Assembly: GCA_003640385.1 (NCBI GenBank) | Contig: RCAB01000248.1 | Span: 29,251 to 93,250, forward strand | Source: Setaria digitata | Taxonomy: Eukaryota > Nematoda > Chromadorea > Rhabditida > Setariidae | Length of the DNA: 64,000 nt | Direction: 5' to 3' | Shown here: positions 1 to 12,300 of the stretch, in pieces | Layout: every line of letters starts with the position of its first letter | Numbering within the stretch: the first letter of the stretch is position 1 | Made by a program: the position numbers and the translations under genes | The notes under the pieces: model-generated | What the model was told of the DNA's origin: nothing | Databases searched by the model: none | The model's input: only the letters and a program-made list of their open reading frames with translations

Positions 1-22
1 GAAAGTTTTTATACTGACCCAC

Positions 23-3000
23 CTGACGAAGTCCAAATTTGTTCTTATAACAACCCTATCAAGTTCTCCACCAACACGCTTTTCACGCCCTCTCTGATTC
101 ACCAAATTTACAATTACCTAAACAAATTGTGATAATGAATCACCACAATTTGGTAAAACATTACACATTTTTCCGAAAAATCTTTGAACAGTAGCCTAAA
201 AGCTATCACCACAGCTACACCTTTCTAACAACTTCGTGAAACGTCAGCCAACTCATACTTATCATTCCGCAAATACATGATGTATTTATTGTACTGTCTA
301 ACAAAATCCAGGCTTAAACAGTCGAACTACCTTTATTCTGAAGAAAATTATTGTTGTGAATTTAAGAAAAAATTATTAGCAAAACTACTAGCATGTTTTC
401 CTCCATAAATATTCCGTTGCATTATCATGTGCCGTTTAAATGCTTCAGTTTGATCATCAACAGGATTTAGCATCGGTTCCGGCTGCCAATGAAGATTTGG
501 TCGTTGCGACCAAAATAATGGTATTGAACCTCTTATCTGTAATGTACATCATTTTAAACTCAATTTTAAATTCTAAAAACTGGATTAAAGGAAAAAAGAA
601 ATTCTTAAGGAAAAAGAAATTTAGTTTCTATCAAATTGAAGGGCGAAATTTTAAGGCCTTTTATTTCCACAAACAGTCTAAATCACATTATAAAATTTTT
701 AATACCAACCTGGACTAATGCTGTTAAATATCGCTGCTTTGGATCGCCATCCTTATCAAATTCCACTAATTGTTCAGTTTCTACATAATTTGCCGAATGA
801 CCGCTAGCACTAACACCACGCATATAAAACCGTGTGCCTGCTCTAAAAATCTTTTATATCTTCAAAAATTATTTTCGATGATATTGCTATACGGACGAAT
901 CAACGTTAACACTAATTTTATCTGATCTGATCTCATAAATCCACATAGCTTCTACAGATAAGTTTAAACGCTGATTCACGTCCATTATAACTGGTCTGGA
1001 ACAATTTTTAGACAGGTACTGTTCTCGAAGAGATAAAAACAGAGAGCAGGGAGATTATTTATTTATTTTTTACATATATTAGATTGGTAAACTCAAATTT
1101 GGGCAACTAGTACTCCCGTTAGATTTATTGAATATCTATATCTTACACTGCTAGTTTTTTTTTTTTTTTCTAAATTATCAAGTGAAACATATCTGGGACG
1201 GATGTATTTTTTCTAATTTTCTCTTTTCTTTTTTCTCTTTTTTTCCTTTTTAATTTTCTAAAACTATCAAATGAAACATATCTAGGTATGGATATACAAA
1301 GATAACAGTTAGCAATTTTGTTTCAAATAATCGACACATTAAAAATAAAAGCAGTATTAAATTGAAACGACCCAAACCTGTATACAGATCTACGAGATAT
1401 AAGGCAGAGTTGAAAGACATGTCCATTAACAACACAGCGACTGATATCAAAAAAACCATGTATTATAGGAAGCGTGTAACGGCATAATTCGGGAATGGCT
1501 GAAAGGGGAGCCGACAGATAGCGATTCCACACGAAACGTTCATCTGCCTAAAAATAGAACAAACGATAATAAAAAGATTTAAATTTTTGCCCTCAATCTA
1601 TTCCATTCTAAAAACATTTTACATATTTCACTTTAAAAAGAATAGCTCAAGAGCTATTGAATTTATGTGACTAATTAATTAAGGCTGACATGAATATTAA
1701 GTCAAAAGTTATCGAAATCCTTGCACTGGCATAGCGAAGTTCAAACAGCACAGAACTTTTTTTATTTTTGTTTGACTCAGTCTTCCAGTACTAGGATAAT
1801 ACAACTACATTATTTCGGCTAAGTAAAGAAACGGGAATATGTCTCAGACTAGATTTAGCAAACCTGAGTGAATTCAAAGACAGGAAAACTTTACTCATAG
1901 CATGATAGTATAAATGGAAAAAGAGAAATAACGAACTCGATTCATCATTGGAAGCCTTTTGAAGAAAGGTGCAGCATTTTCAGCCAACCACTGTGCTGAA
2001 TGTGACAAATCATAAGTACGAGAGAAATAAAATCCACCGGTTGATAGTACAAGTTGAATCATATCAGTAAAATGCCGATTATACCAAATCTACAGCACTT
2101 TTTTTCATTCTAATTGTTTTATTCTCTTACTACAGCTAAAACACCACAAAAAAAAAAGAACGCACATACAGGATTTAAAGAGAATGGCTGAAAATTCAAA
2201 ATTATTCAAACAAAAATGAACAAAGTGACTTAGAATTAGTTTATATTAACTATATTTTCAAAATATCTCATAATAACACGCCTGTGAAGTTCTACTTTTT
2301 ATATTCTCAATATGAAATTGACCCTTACATGTGTATAGTACTGTCAAAAACTGTTGAAATTGATTAACCTGTTTTTCTGTTAGATGTAATGTTGTTTTCT
2401 CATATGGTATAATTTCCGTTCCGGTTATTGCCCATATTTCATGGCCACTTAAAACACCTTTTAAATTAGCATTTGTTATAGTTATCAATGCATTCCCTGA
2501 AAGATTATTTATGAAATAACTATCATTCCCTACATCTACTTTTCTTTAAGAATGTACTGGTGAAATGAATAATGAATAACGAAAAGACATGTGAATTATG
2601 CAATGTAGTATCGAAACTGCAATGACTATTAAAGGGGCACCAAATATACATCACAAACCTGATACTAGTCTAACGATACCAACAAGTCCGTGGACAGCTT
2701 TCACTTCAGCATCATGCATAAGTATTGGCCGCTCGGCACTCTCTGTATATGCAGAAATCGAATAAAATTTAAATGAAATTTACAATATACAATTTAGATA
2801 AAATTTCAAACTTCAAAAATCGGAGGGAAAAAAGAGCAATGAAAGCATTAAATCATTTTCATATAATGGATAGAAACTTACTTATCAAGCTTAATTTTCC
2901 TGTATTACGATCAATTTCCAAATACGAATCAGAAACTAATCCACCATCTCGTCCTCTTGGTTCCAAACAAAACCTTTCCGGAAATATGCACCTAAATGAA

Positions 3001-3435
3001 GACACTGTGAGAAATCTTATAAATCCTAATTAGTTGTCAAATCTAGTTTCCCGTACTACAGTCGATTTTCAAGTAGAATTGAATATAATAGCTGGCTGAT
3101 TAATGTTATCAACCTTTCACATCACGATAGTAACAAAGCAATTACACGTCAGGTGCAATCATACTCAACACCACATAATCAAAATTGCGCCTCAAAACTG
3201 TAATTGCAATTTCAATTAAATAACGGAATTGTAACTGAAAGAAAATTAGAGAAAGTAATTATATGATAAAAATTGTGCCGCAAAAATGAAAACAAAAATG
3301 TAGTAGGGAAGTTGAACAAAGATATGATTTCGAATTAAATGTTAGAACGAGAGAAATAAAACACTACAAAACATTTCGACAAAAAAGAAAAACTGACAAG
3401 TTTAGCTGCTCGTAAATTTCGGTTGTTTCTTCCAT
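23..3435 (-). CDS. sac-1: SAC1-like phosphoinositide phosphatase, 3' end beyond window
   Basis: Predicted to dephosphorylate phosphoinositides (mainly PI4P) at ER/Golgi membranes. Coding exons, in order of translation: 3398-3435, 2882-2991, 2659-2742, 2369-2496, 1937-2089, 1378-1547, 710-842, 393-536 and 23-117 (351 codons plus 2 nt). All junction phases agree. The N-terminus reads [13 protein letters not shown], as in SAC1 proteins. Family blocks follow: [87 protein letters not shown] and [10 protein letters not shown]. The CX5R catalytic motif and the C-terminal membrane hairpin expected of a protein near 590 aa would lie left of base 1, so catalytic competence cannot be judged. The intron between 393 and 117 needs a GC donor (bases 392-391). 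An AG at 3450-3449, 14 nt before the ATG, could be a trans-splice acceptor. The other SAC families (synaptojanin, FIG4, INPP5F) share the central blocks, but the N-terminus fits SAC1 best. Confidence 0.9.
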
Positions 3436-3491
3436 AGATTTTGAATAACTGAATCGTGATTTAACCGATTCCGGAAAAAACAATCCGGTTA

Positions 3492-3680
3492 CTAATCTTT
3501 ATTAAACAGCATGCAAATCATGAACACGAGAAAAAAAAAAAACAGAAAAACATTGGCAAAAAACTATTAAATTTTAGAAAATTTTTCNCTAATCTTTATT
3601 AAACAGCATGCAAATCATGAACACGAGAAAAAAAAACAGAAAAACATTGGCAAAAAACTATTAAATTTTAGAAAATTTTT
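3492..3680. repeat. direct duplication around a single N (3588)
   Basis: About 92-96 bases are repeated almost perfectly on either side of one N, starting CTAATCTTTATTAAACAGCA. The copies differ mainly in the length of an A run. This is the signature of two overlapping contig ends joined with a one-base gap, so it is probably an assembly artefact and not a genomic repeat. Confidence 0.8.
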
Positions 3681-4542
3681 CAAATTTTGATCAGCATACC
3701 GTAAATTTTGTCCTCCTTCTTCTTTATCTCTCCTTTTTTTCTTCACCTTTCTTTTTCCTTTGACTTTTCAGGTCCCCCTGCAGTTTCCACTAAATTAATA
3801 CATACATGTATGCGGATTTTCTAGGCCATTTACGTTCCATATCACACATCTAGCAAAATTCGAACTATGTAGTTCAGACTTGTCATTCATCAAAGTATCA
3901 CTTACGACTCACAAATTCTCACCTACCAATCTCCTAGACACTAATCACTAATAGCACTAATCGTTGCTATTTAGACCTTCACTTTACAGTATCATCTTGC
4001 TAGCCAGGTCCTGATCTTTTAGTATCACCTATCACTATGCATATCCTGATCGTACATTACCACCAACCTCAGTGAGGCTCTATGTTTTTATTGTACTACA
4101 ACTCCCCAATCAAACAACAACTCTACAGTACCACTAGCCAGGCCTGGCCTTACAGTACCACCCATTCCCAGACCCGACGCTACAGTATTACGCTTTCCAG
4201 TAAGAACATTATTTCACAGCATGACTTATCGCTAGTTAAACCAGAACCTAAGAATGAGATTCACTATAATGCGCATATATACCGTGATCGCTGCTCCTTT
4301 TATCAATCGATTTTCTCCAGTTCTCACCGACGATACCGTCTTTCCTTACCTTATTACTCTATGTAATCTCTCGATTTGCCATACTTCCTTCTCGTTACAA
4401 AATTTGCTTGTCAATCATTCTGGAAAAACCATGAGACGTCACAGTCATTCCCATTACTTCACCATCCTCGAACTTTTACTGAAGTATTCCTTTCTCCTTC
4501 TTGTTTTCCTATCACTTGTACATCAATAAAGATGACTTTGCG

Positions 4543-4790
4543 TGACGTATGATTACGTCAAGTATCACACATTTCAATTTCACTTAGTGATACGTCAGAT
4601 ATTACACAGCTCACTATCACTGTTTGTTCGTGATAATAAATCGTAATATTTGGGGAAAGTTTGATGTTTTGTAATCGATTTTAGACATTCAAATATTGCG
4701 TCAAGTATCACTTACGTTTCATGATTAAAAATAATACACAGACAAACAGTGATATTAAGGGGCGTAATATTTGTTGCTAGCATACGTCAT
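4543..4790. promoter_or_regulatory. cluster of CRE-like TACGTCA sites, candidate bidirectional promoter element
   Basis: TGACGTAT (4543-4550), TTACGTCA (4553-4560), TACGTCAG (4591-4598) and TACGTCAT (4783-4790) occur within 250 bases. The 13-mer CGTCAAGTATCAC is repeated exactly at 4556-4568 and 4699-4711. CRE-like octamers bind bZIP factors of the CREB/ATF class. The position between two divergent genes makes a regulatory role plausible, but it is inferred only from motif density in AT-rich DNA. Confidence 0.35.
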
Positions 4791-5124
4791 GTAAAGAGAA
4801 CAATTAATAATAACAAATATATTGTTTGTTCATATAATATTTAGAGATTAAAAATGAATAATATTTGGGAAAATTTTTACTGTACAATTATTGATAGTGT
4901 ATAGTATGCATTCATCCCATTTATCCAATAATTTTTCGCTTATTCCTCCAACCTCTCTACTTATGCTATTATACTGAATTCGATATTAACATAAGGAGGA
5001 AGTGTAATTAAATTTGTTCCATATATCTTTCCTCAAAATTAGAATCGATGCAGTGAAGCCTTCTTCACGTACTGGAATGTGTGACGAAAGGAATCATAAA
5101 ATATACATGAAATTTCGTTGCAGA

Positions 5125-7453
5125 ATGACGGAAGTACGTGAGATACCTCCTGGAACGTATAATTTAAAATTTGGCGAATCATTTCATGAACGAGGAGAAA
5201 AACCTGCCTACCACACACTTCGATGTGAGCATTTTCAGTCCCACTTGTTTATGTAATTCTTATTTTTCGAATACTTTCTTGGCATATAGTAAGTTAATCC
5301 AGAAATTTATTCGTATTCAACAATGTTTGAGAAAAATCCGAGTACCGGATGATTTTTAGCATGTAAATATTACTCAAATATTTAATTAGTAGATTCTTCC
5401 TATTTCCTTGTTTCCTTGAATGTAAAATCTCATTTCCAGTTGATTTCAAACCGAAATCCTTGGCCGGTGAAAAAGAAACATTCATAGTATTTGGTGGAAA
5501 TGGTGATGTGCAGGTCGCATCTTTTTTTTGATTTTAATTTAATTTGAAAAAATTTCTAATTTAAGCTTCAAGTCTAGAGTTTGAAAAGTCGAAAGTTTAG
5601 ACTTTTCATTTTTAAATGCGTCAATATCATATTGCGGTTAGCACTAGTTATTGTTCTTTTTTTAGTAGTTTTACATTTTAATGGCAGTTCTTGTTGGAAA
5701 GCTACAAATTTCTTCAAAACATTCGGTATCATTTACTGTATTTGTTATCAGGTAGCAGTGCCAGGTGAAGGAGATGCTTTAACAATATTTAAAGGAGCAC
5801 AAAAACCCGTAAAAGGCGATAAAGAATGTTTATTATTTTTCGATCATTCGACCGGAGAAATGAGGATTGAAAAGCTTTCATCCGTGATGTCTGTAAAGAA
5901 GACGAGGTAATATTTTTTCTAGTATCTGAAAAGACAAAATTACTAACCGAAGACGCACTGCGTTAAAACATCATCGTAAAAGGTTCGACAGAAGTATGGC
6001 GGAGAATATTTTTCAGAAACTACAGTCATGCTGAGAATGTCCTACTACTTGTTCACAGGCGAAGGTTAGACTGCCCGAACAATCAGTAGCTTACCCAATG
6101 GGTAAGTTCAGTGACCAGCAGGGTCGACCTCCTCTTGGCTTTTAGTCGACATGCTAATAAATGCCTAATTTCATAAATAAATGAATTTTTAAAGCACTGA
6201 AATGAATTCGAGCATTTTAATTTTAAGGCTTATACTTAAACATTTTTTAAATTAGTAAATCTGATTAAGAATGGTCGGTATATCTTTGGGAGGATTTGGA
6301 CCGATACTGGAGCGACCGATAATTTAGACCAGTATTGTTGTTTTTCTTATCACTTGAATGAGATAGACATTTATAAAATTGCATAGTATTATAATCTTAC
6401 GGCAAGTTTTAAAATATGTGAGATATATGCATACATGGCTATTCGCGTGATGGTAATAGTCAAAAATGTTCGTTATTAGATAAGTAATAATAATGTTTTC
6501 TAGAGGTAATGAAGACAGTGCCACTGTAAAACTACGAGCCGAAATCGAACGGTTGCGGAGAGAAAGCGGAGAAAAGTTGGATGATGAAATGGATGATAAC
6601 AAGGCTGATTTTTTCGCTTGTTTCTGTGATTTGATTACTTAAGAGTTTCTTATATTATATTAGACTCAGATTCATTGAATTGGACCTTTGGCATTTGTTA
6701 TTTATTTGTTCTTTTAAGGATGATTAACATAGAAAACAGCTGAAAATGTTAGACGTACTTCACTTAGAAATAGAATAACCTGGTTGTTTTTACTTTCTTT
6801 GCTATTTTTATTAGGTTCAGGTTAATAGCATAATTAATTCTTAGATTTTAGAGCTCAAGCGATTCCTCGACGGGTACATCTTCCGAATCAGGTGATTCTG
6901 ATTCAGAATCTGATGATGATGAGAAATCCCTGCCATTGGCATCAAAAAGTATGCGTAGTAGTGACGATGGCGATGATAATGATGATGACGATAATGATGA
7001 TGATGATGATGATGATGACGATGATGATGACGACGATGACGCTAGAACAAGGAGCAGCGATACTGGTGATGATGATGACTTACAAGGTTTTTGATTTAGT
7101 TATTCATACACAGAAAGGGAACACGTTAGAACCGAGAGTTAAGTAAATTTCTGTAATATTTCGGTAATAACTTTTGTTTGTGTTATGTAGAGATCACTAT
7201 TGATATCTGTAAAAATAATTTCTGCACAAGAAGCATTAAATTTCTTTTTTTACATATTATTTTTTTCTGCATTTATGAACTTTTTTCAGAAGCGCTGGAG
7301 CAACAACTACGTTCACAGTCGATGCCGTCGATTGAGGAAACAAAACAAAAACATGCTATATCGTATCCTCCATCATCAGTTCCAGTTAGCAGTAGTACAA
7401 AGAAATTATTGCATGATGATTTGCAGCTAAGTGAAAGTTCGGAAGAAGATTAG
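5125..7453 (+). CDS. eaf-1: ELL-associated factor (EAF) transcription elongation regulator
   Basis: Nuclear partner of ELL that stimulates RNA polymerase II elongation. Exons: 5125-5224, 5440-5513, 5752-5906, 6504-6603, 6852-7086, 7290-7453 (275 aa, stop TAG). The N-terminal EAF domain covers about residues 1-110: LKFGESFHERGEKPAYHTLR, then FDFKPKSL, VAVPGEGDALTIFKG, LLFFDHSTGEMRIEKLSS and VMSVKKTR. A short helical segment (LRAEIERLRRES) is followed by a Ser/Asp/Glu-rich acidic region like the vertebrate EAF transactivation domain, with a long Asp run coded by GAT repeats. The C-terminus ends LLHDDLQLSESSEED, a family signature. The start at 5125 follows a probable splice or SL acceptor (GCAG at 5120-5123); an in-frame ATG at 5110 is the alternative. 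The exon 4 donor is GC, not GT (AAG|GCTGAT), and is the least certain boundary. Confidence 0.9.
5940..6160. other. GC-richer island in EAF intron 3, possible retroelement relic
   Basis: This 220-base stretch is clearly less AT-rich than the surrounding intron. On the minus strand two short readable segments, RGGRPCWSLNLPIG and GKLLIVRAV, abut with a one-base frame change and are followed by stops. That resembles a decayed protein-coding fragment. A BEL/Pao-type LTR element is my guess, resting on impression only. Confidence 0.25.
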
Positions 7454-8826
7454 CTATTTCCTTTTTTTTTTTTTTTTTTTTACTCTGACAGCTGTTTTTG
7501 TAGCGAAGTTAATTTTGAAACTCTTTTTTTTTGGGCTTATTTAATTTTTTTTTTTTTACTCTTGTTAAAATTTAAAAGAATTGGAGTAAATCGGTATCCT
7601 TAAGAAAAGAAGAGCAGCATATTTGGCAAAAAAAAAAAAAAAAATACAGAAAGAAATGAAGAGTAAAGAGTCGGTACAAGCATTGTCAACCCATTCAAGA
7701 ATCTCCTGTTTTCAATTTATTTTGTGTAATTCCACTGCTGACGAAACAGTATTGCTGATGCTCAATAAAATAAGTGTCGTTGTGAGGCCTTTCTCAATGT
7801 AACGCTTTCAAAAATGTTGTTGATCTTGTCATTTGTTCTTTTTTAATGTTTAGGTTTACTCCTACGAATATTTTTGGTTTTAGTTAATTGCATAGTACAA
7901 CGATGAATTTTCTTATATTGTGTTCATATATTGATTTAGATAAGTTATTAATTGGTTTATAACTCCTTTACAGTCTTTGTATGCTTATTTTGAATTTTCG
8001 AACAACTAGTTATGTTGGATATGTTTATATGTTGCTTGGTGGCGGGACTATGGATTAAACCTGCGTGGAAAATCCAGCAGTTTCCTTATGGTCCATTTTA
8101 AAAAGAATATGTTTTTAATATAAATGTGAAAATAGACTAGCACGAGGAATTGAGTTATGCGGGAATCTTGTTGAATTTTCATTAGTTTCGAGTTGCATTT
8201 TAATAATATGCAAGCACAAGGAAAATAATATGATGCCTATAAATTTGTTTCTATTATAATGAACATATCTGGATGAATCAAACTAAATGTTCAAAAGAAC
8301 ATTAAAAACCTTCCTTTCTTTCCAAACCTAAAAATTTGGGCACGATGAGAACAGGATATTTTGATGTGAATTATTTTCATAAGTAGTAACTAATCTAACT
8401 GACTGATAAGGAATACAAATGATTGATAGGTTATGACTGTAGATAAGTAAGGTAATAGGCATTTCTTTAAAGCGTAAATGGACTCTGCATCTTTTTCCGC
8501 AAAAAGAAATGATACAAATCTATCATTGGATATTGTAAATTAACATCCTTAACTGTCCTTTTCCTAAAGTTATGTGAATTCCACGATCAGCCTGTTAGGT
8601 ATGTAAAGCGATTTATACTGTTGAACATGTTGCTACTGTATTTATTTGGTTTTAATACAGTACATCTGAATAATTGATAATGTTATATCATTTATTCTGT
8701 TTGCTAACATTTACCAATAGCACTACGACACTGAAAGTATTTATCAGTGTATCACAAGAATTAGACGAATAATTAATTATATGTCAAAAAAAAAATTTCA
8801 ACAAAAAGTTGAAATATACATTATAT

Positions 8827-8875
<49 letters not shown>

Positions 8876-9344
8876 ACATTGTACATAGTATGCTCCATAC
8901 AATATATACAATATTTAGAGGAAAAAATTTATACTTCTAAGAATTAAAGAAAAAGCTGAGAAAAATAAAAGACCCGTCTTTTCTTTTCTTTTTTTGTCAA
9001 GAATTTCAAATGAAGCATTTCGAATGGCGAACATTGATGATAATAATTTAATGATAATAATGAATGGTATTGTCTGGCGAAGAAGTGTTTAATTATTCAT
9101 TTTTTTCTTTTTTGAAAAAATTGCCAATTTTCATTTTTCTTTTTACTTTTTAAATTTCCTATTTGTTAGGGTTATTATTTTTTGGACTTGAAAGAAAGAA
9201 CAAAAAACGATAAACTAGAAATGCTTCCTATGATAACTGAAATAATTTCTTTTAATCGAAGTGATACAAAATTAGTTAATAATTTTAAACAGTAGCCGAA
9301 CAGAATTGTAGCTAAAAAACTGAAAAAAAAAAAAAAAATTTGAA
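7454..9344. other. convergent intergenic region EAF / FHOD with TA microsatellite
   Basis: This is 1.9 kb between the 3' ends of EAF (plus) and the formin (minus). The first 350 bases are the probable EAF 3' UTR, with T runs at 7460-7481 and 7526-7557. A (TA)n tract covers about 8821-8873. No coding exon is seen. Confidence 0.6.
7764..7769 (+). terminator. candidate poly(A) signal of EAF
   Basis: AATAAA (CTCAATAAAATAAG context) lies 310 bases after the EAF stop codon and is the first canonical hexamer downstream. Cleavage would be expected 10-25 bases later. Confidence 0.5.
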
Positions 9345-12300
9345 TCAAACAGTGGTAACGGTACTACCCGGTTGATCATCAACAAGTTTCAATGTTCGCG
9401 TACGTCTCACTGAAACAAATAATCGAAATATACGAAAAATACAAATGGATAAATTGGGTTGGAATTGAAATAAATTCTGATAATACGCCAAAATTCAGCA
9501 GTTTTGTCTAATTTTTCATTAGAAATGTACAATGTGAAATTTCGCTTTAATAATTAAGTATAATTATGCATAATAAAATTAAAATCAATTTAAATTCTTC
9601 TTAATTTCCGCAAGAGGTGAATGTTTAAAAACTCATAAAATCGACGAAAAGTAATTTAAATAATGTCGAAAATTAGAATTGATAGTTTGGAGAAATTAAG
9701 AAGGAATAAAATACTTACAAGATTTTCGGTTAAACTGTCTAGCCCGACGACGATGATCACGTGGTTCAGTTTGAATAGTGGCTGCTTTTACAAGGCCATC
9801 AAGAATTTCATCATCGGGTGATTCTCGCCCGGGACTTCCTGACTCCGCCAATCGTCCAACTGATCGTAACACTGGAATTGTTTGAGATGATTATGCCATA
9901 CTGATATGGAATTAATTGATAAAGCGCAGAGAGGGATGAGCACTCAGTCTACCAAGAAATAAATATACATTTTCATTGCAGAAATGATTAAATTCATTAA
10001 GAAACGAGAATTAATTAAATTTTCTGATCAATAAATAGTTTGGTTCTACTGTGAAATTAATTGAAATTATGTCACAAATGAATGAACTGTACCATTGCAA
10101 CTAACTGCGGCTACCAATACATGTATGTATTTTACTGCAAAGTTAAAATTAATTAAAGAGGAAAAAAAAGATGTGTTATATTGTTAACCAAGGCGAATTA
10201 ATCAAGGCCACCAATAAATGAGGTTGCAAAATTAATTAATATAACATAATTAATTACTTTCTCGCTGACTTGAAATAATTTCAGCAGGTGATCGTTCTGC
10301 CGTCGGTTTAGCTCTCGTCCTCTTCAATGTATCATCACTACTTCCCACAGATAGCATACGTGACATTGCTTCATGTCGCTTAAAATATTTAGAAAAATAA
10401 AGGAGTAAAACTGGTGAGAAATGAAATTGAAATCAATCAATAAGTCGTATCTTTTAGTACAGCGTAGAAAAAGGACTTAATAATGCAAAAGATAAAATTT
10501 TAAAATGGCATCATTAAAAATAATCAGAAATGCATCTCAAAATGTGAATCAAAGAGTCTCGTTGAAGGCAGCTAATTAGCAGCTAATTATTGTTGGGAAT
10601 GTGAAAGATTGGCTAAAATAAGAGTTTTTTTTTTTCTTAAGAAACTGGAAAGAATACCAATACCGACTAACTTGTCCGGATTGGATTAATTTAATAACAA
10701 TTATGGTTCAACTACCTTGAACCAGTAGTTGAATATCAATTTTATCAACAATTTTGATAAATTCTATCAATTGATAACTGAAGCAGTGCAATTAAAAAAA
10801 TTTCTTTTGTAAAAAAAAAAAAAAAAATGGCAAGAATTTATTGAAAACTGTTAATGTTAAGTAGAGAAAAATTGTTGAAACAATATTGATGAGCATATCA
10901 GAATGCTTTTTTTCGCTTATCAAATTTATCACTAACTTGTTCAGCGTTTGTTTGTACCGGTGTATGCTTCAAATTTCCATTTATTTCCACTCCATCTTTA
11001 CAATTCTGTCCTTCTAATGCCCATATTTTACCACGTGTTTTGTTACGTTCACGTTTATCTGCTAGACGTTTCCGCTGTTGAAGGATTTTATCACGTGTTG
11101 TACGATATTCAAGTGCAAATTCATTGACCATTTTAAAAACAGCCATTGGTTTCAGTGTTGGTACTTCATGGACGCTATAGCCAAAAAACAGTAAAAATGC
11201 ATGCCACCTAAAAAGAAAGAATTGTTAAAATTAAATTCTGAAAAATTATTCAAATTCATTTTTTTTTCTAAAAAAAAAAAAATAAGCTCAGAAGAAAAAC
11301 AAAACTTTTCCATTTATTATATATAGTGCAATTGTTTCTTTCATTTAAATAATAAGCAAAAAAAAAGAAAAGGAAAAGAATAAAATGAAAATTTCGTTAT
11401 GATTGAAGTGATAATATTGCTACATGATCAGCAATTTGCTAATTTAATTATGATAAGAATAATAATATTGTATTATTATGTAAATTCACAAACCTGTTAC
11501 AAGCAATCCTATAAATAGCTTTAAGCTGATGAATTCGTTGTGCTACATCATTTAAATAATCATTTATCTTTTGTTTCATCGATGATGAGCTATCATTTTT
11601 GCTAATTTTAGCCAAATAACCCCATGATGCTTTACAATCACTTTCTAATTTCTTCAAATTTGCTTCTAATTCATCATAATCATACTGAAATTAAAAATAA
11701 AAAGAAATAAATTATCAATTTGATTAGGAAAAATTTTTGATTCGATTTTTCATAAAATTTAAATCAACAAATTCAGTTCAAAATAATGTTAGGCACAATT
11801 TTTTTTTTTTTTTCATAAGGTTTAAATACCATCAATTTCAATTAAGGATAATTCTCTCTGTTCAATTTTTCATAGGGTTTAATTTATCAACTGCAATTAA
11901 GAACAATGCTATACTCAAGTCCAAATTATCAAGTTCAGTTCAGAATAATTTTGAATTCAATTTTTCGAGAAGTTTGATCGCACTATTATTTTTTCCTTTT
12001 CTTTTTCTTTTGAAAACAGTTCTTTCGTGTAATTTTATTATCTTACATAAGCCCGGAAATATTTATTAATTGTAATGTGTATTCGAAATCGGAACTTATA
12101 ACTATCAATAATTATGCAAATTTATGATGATAATATCTAAAAATTATTATGGCTAAATGCTACTGCGCAAATCACATAAATTATTTTATAAAAAACTAAG
12201 AATAATTTAATTCCAAAACTTCATATATGATATGAAATAATGAAATGAAACTTTCAATACATAAATTTGCAAAAAAATAAATTTCTAAACTAAAAAAAAA

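Larger units (their letters stand above)
3436..5124. other. divergent intergenic region between SAC1 and EAF
   Basis: No coding exon is recognisable in this 1.7 kb. It must hold the 5' regions of both divergent genes. From the SAC1 side it contains a direct duplication around an N (3492-3680), a tract of loosely repeated CAGTATCACC-like words (about 3890-4200), and a group of TACGTCA-like sites (4543-4790). A stretch at about 4082-4529 is open in two plus-strand frames but has no coding character. The last bases before EAF (TTTCGTTGCAG, ending at 5123) look like a nematode splice acceptor one base before the ATG. Confidence 0.6.

Noticed and set aside
4082..4529. Overlapping 94- and 91-codon open frames between SAC1 and EAF
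   Set aside because: Two frames are open over the same repeat-like words, with Ser/Tyr/Leu-rich peptides and no domain. This is explained by the degenerate CAGTACCAC-type repeats.
5985..5995. GGTTCGA word resembling a tRNA B box (also near 27745)
   Set aside because: No matching A box, acceptor stem or cloverleaf could be folded around either site.
6892..7146. Met-rich open frame over the GAT repeat
   Set aside because: It is the wrong frame of the EAF acidic exon, where GAT repeats read as ATG. The Asp frame joins the flanking EAF exons.
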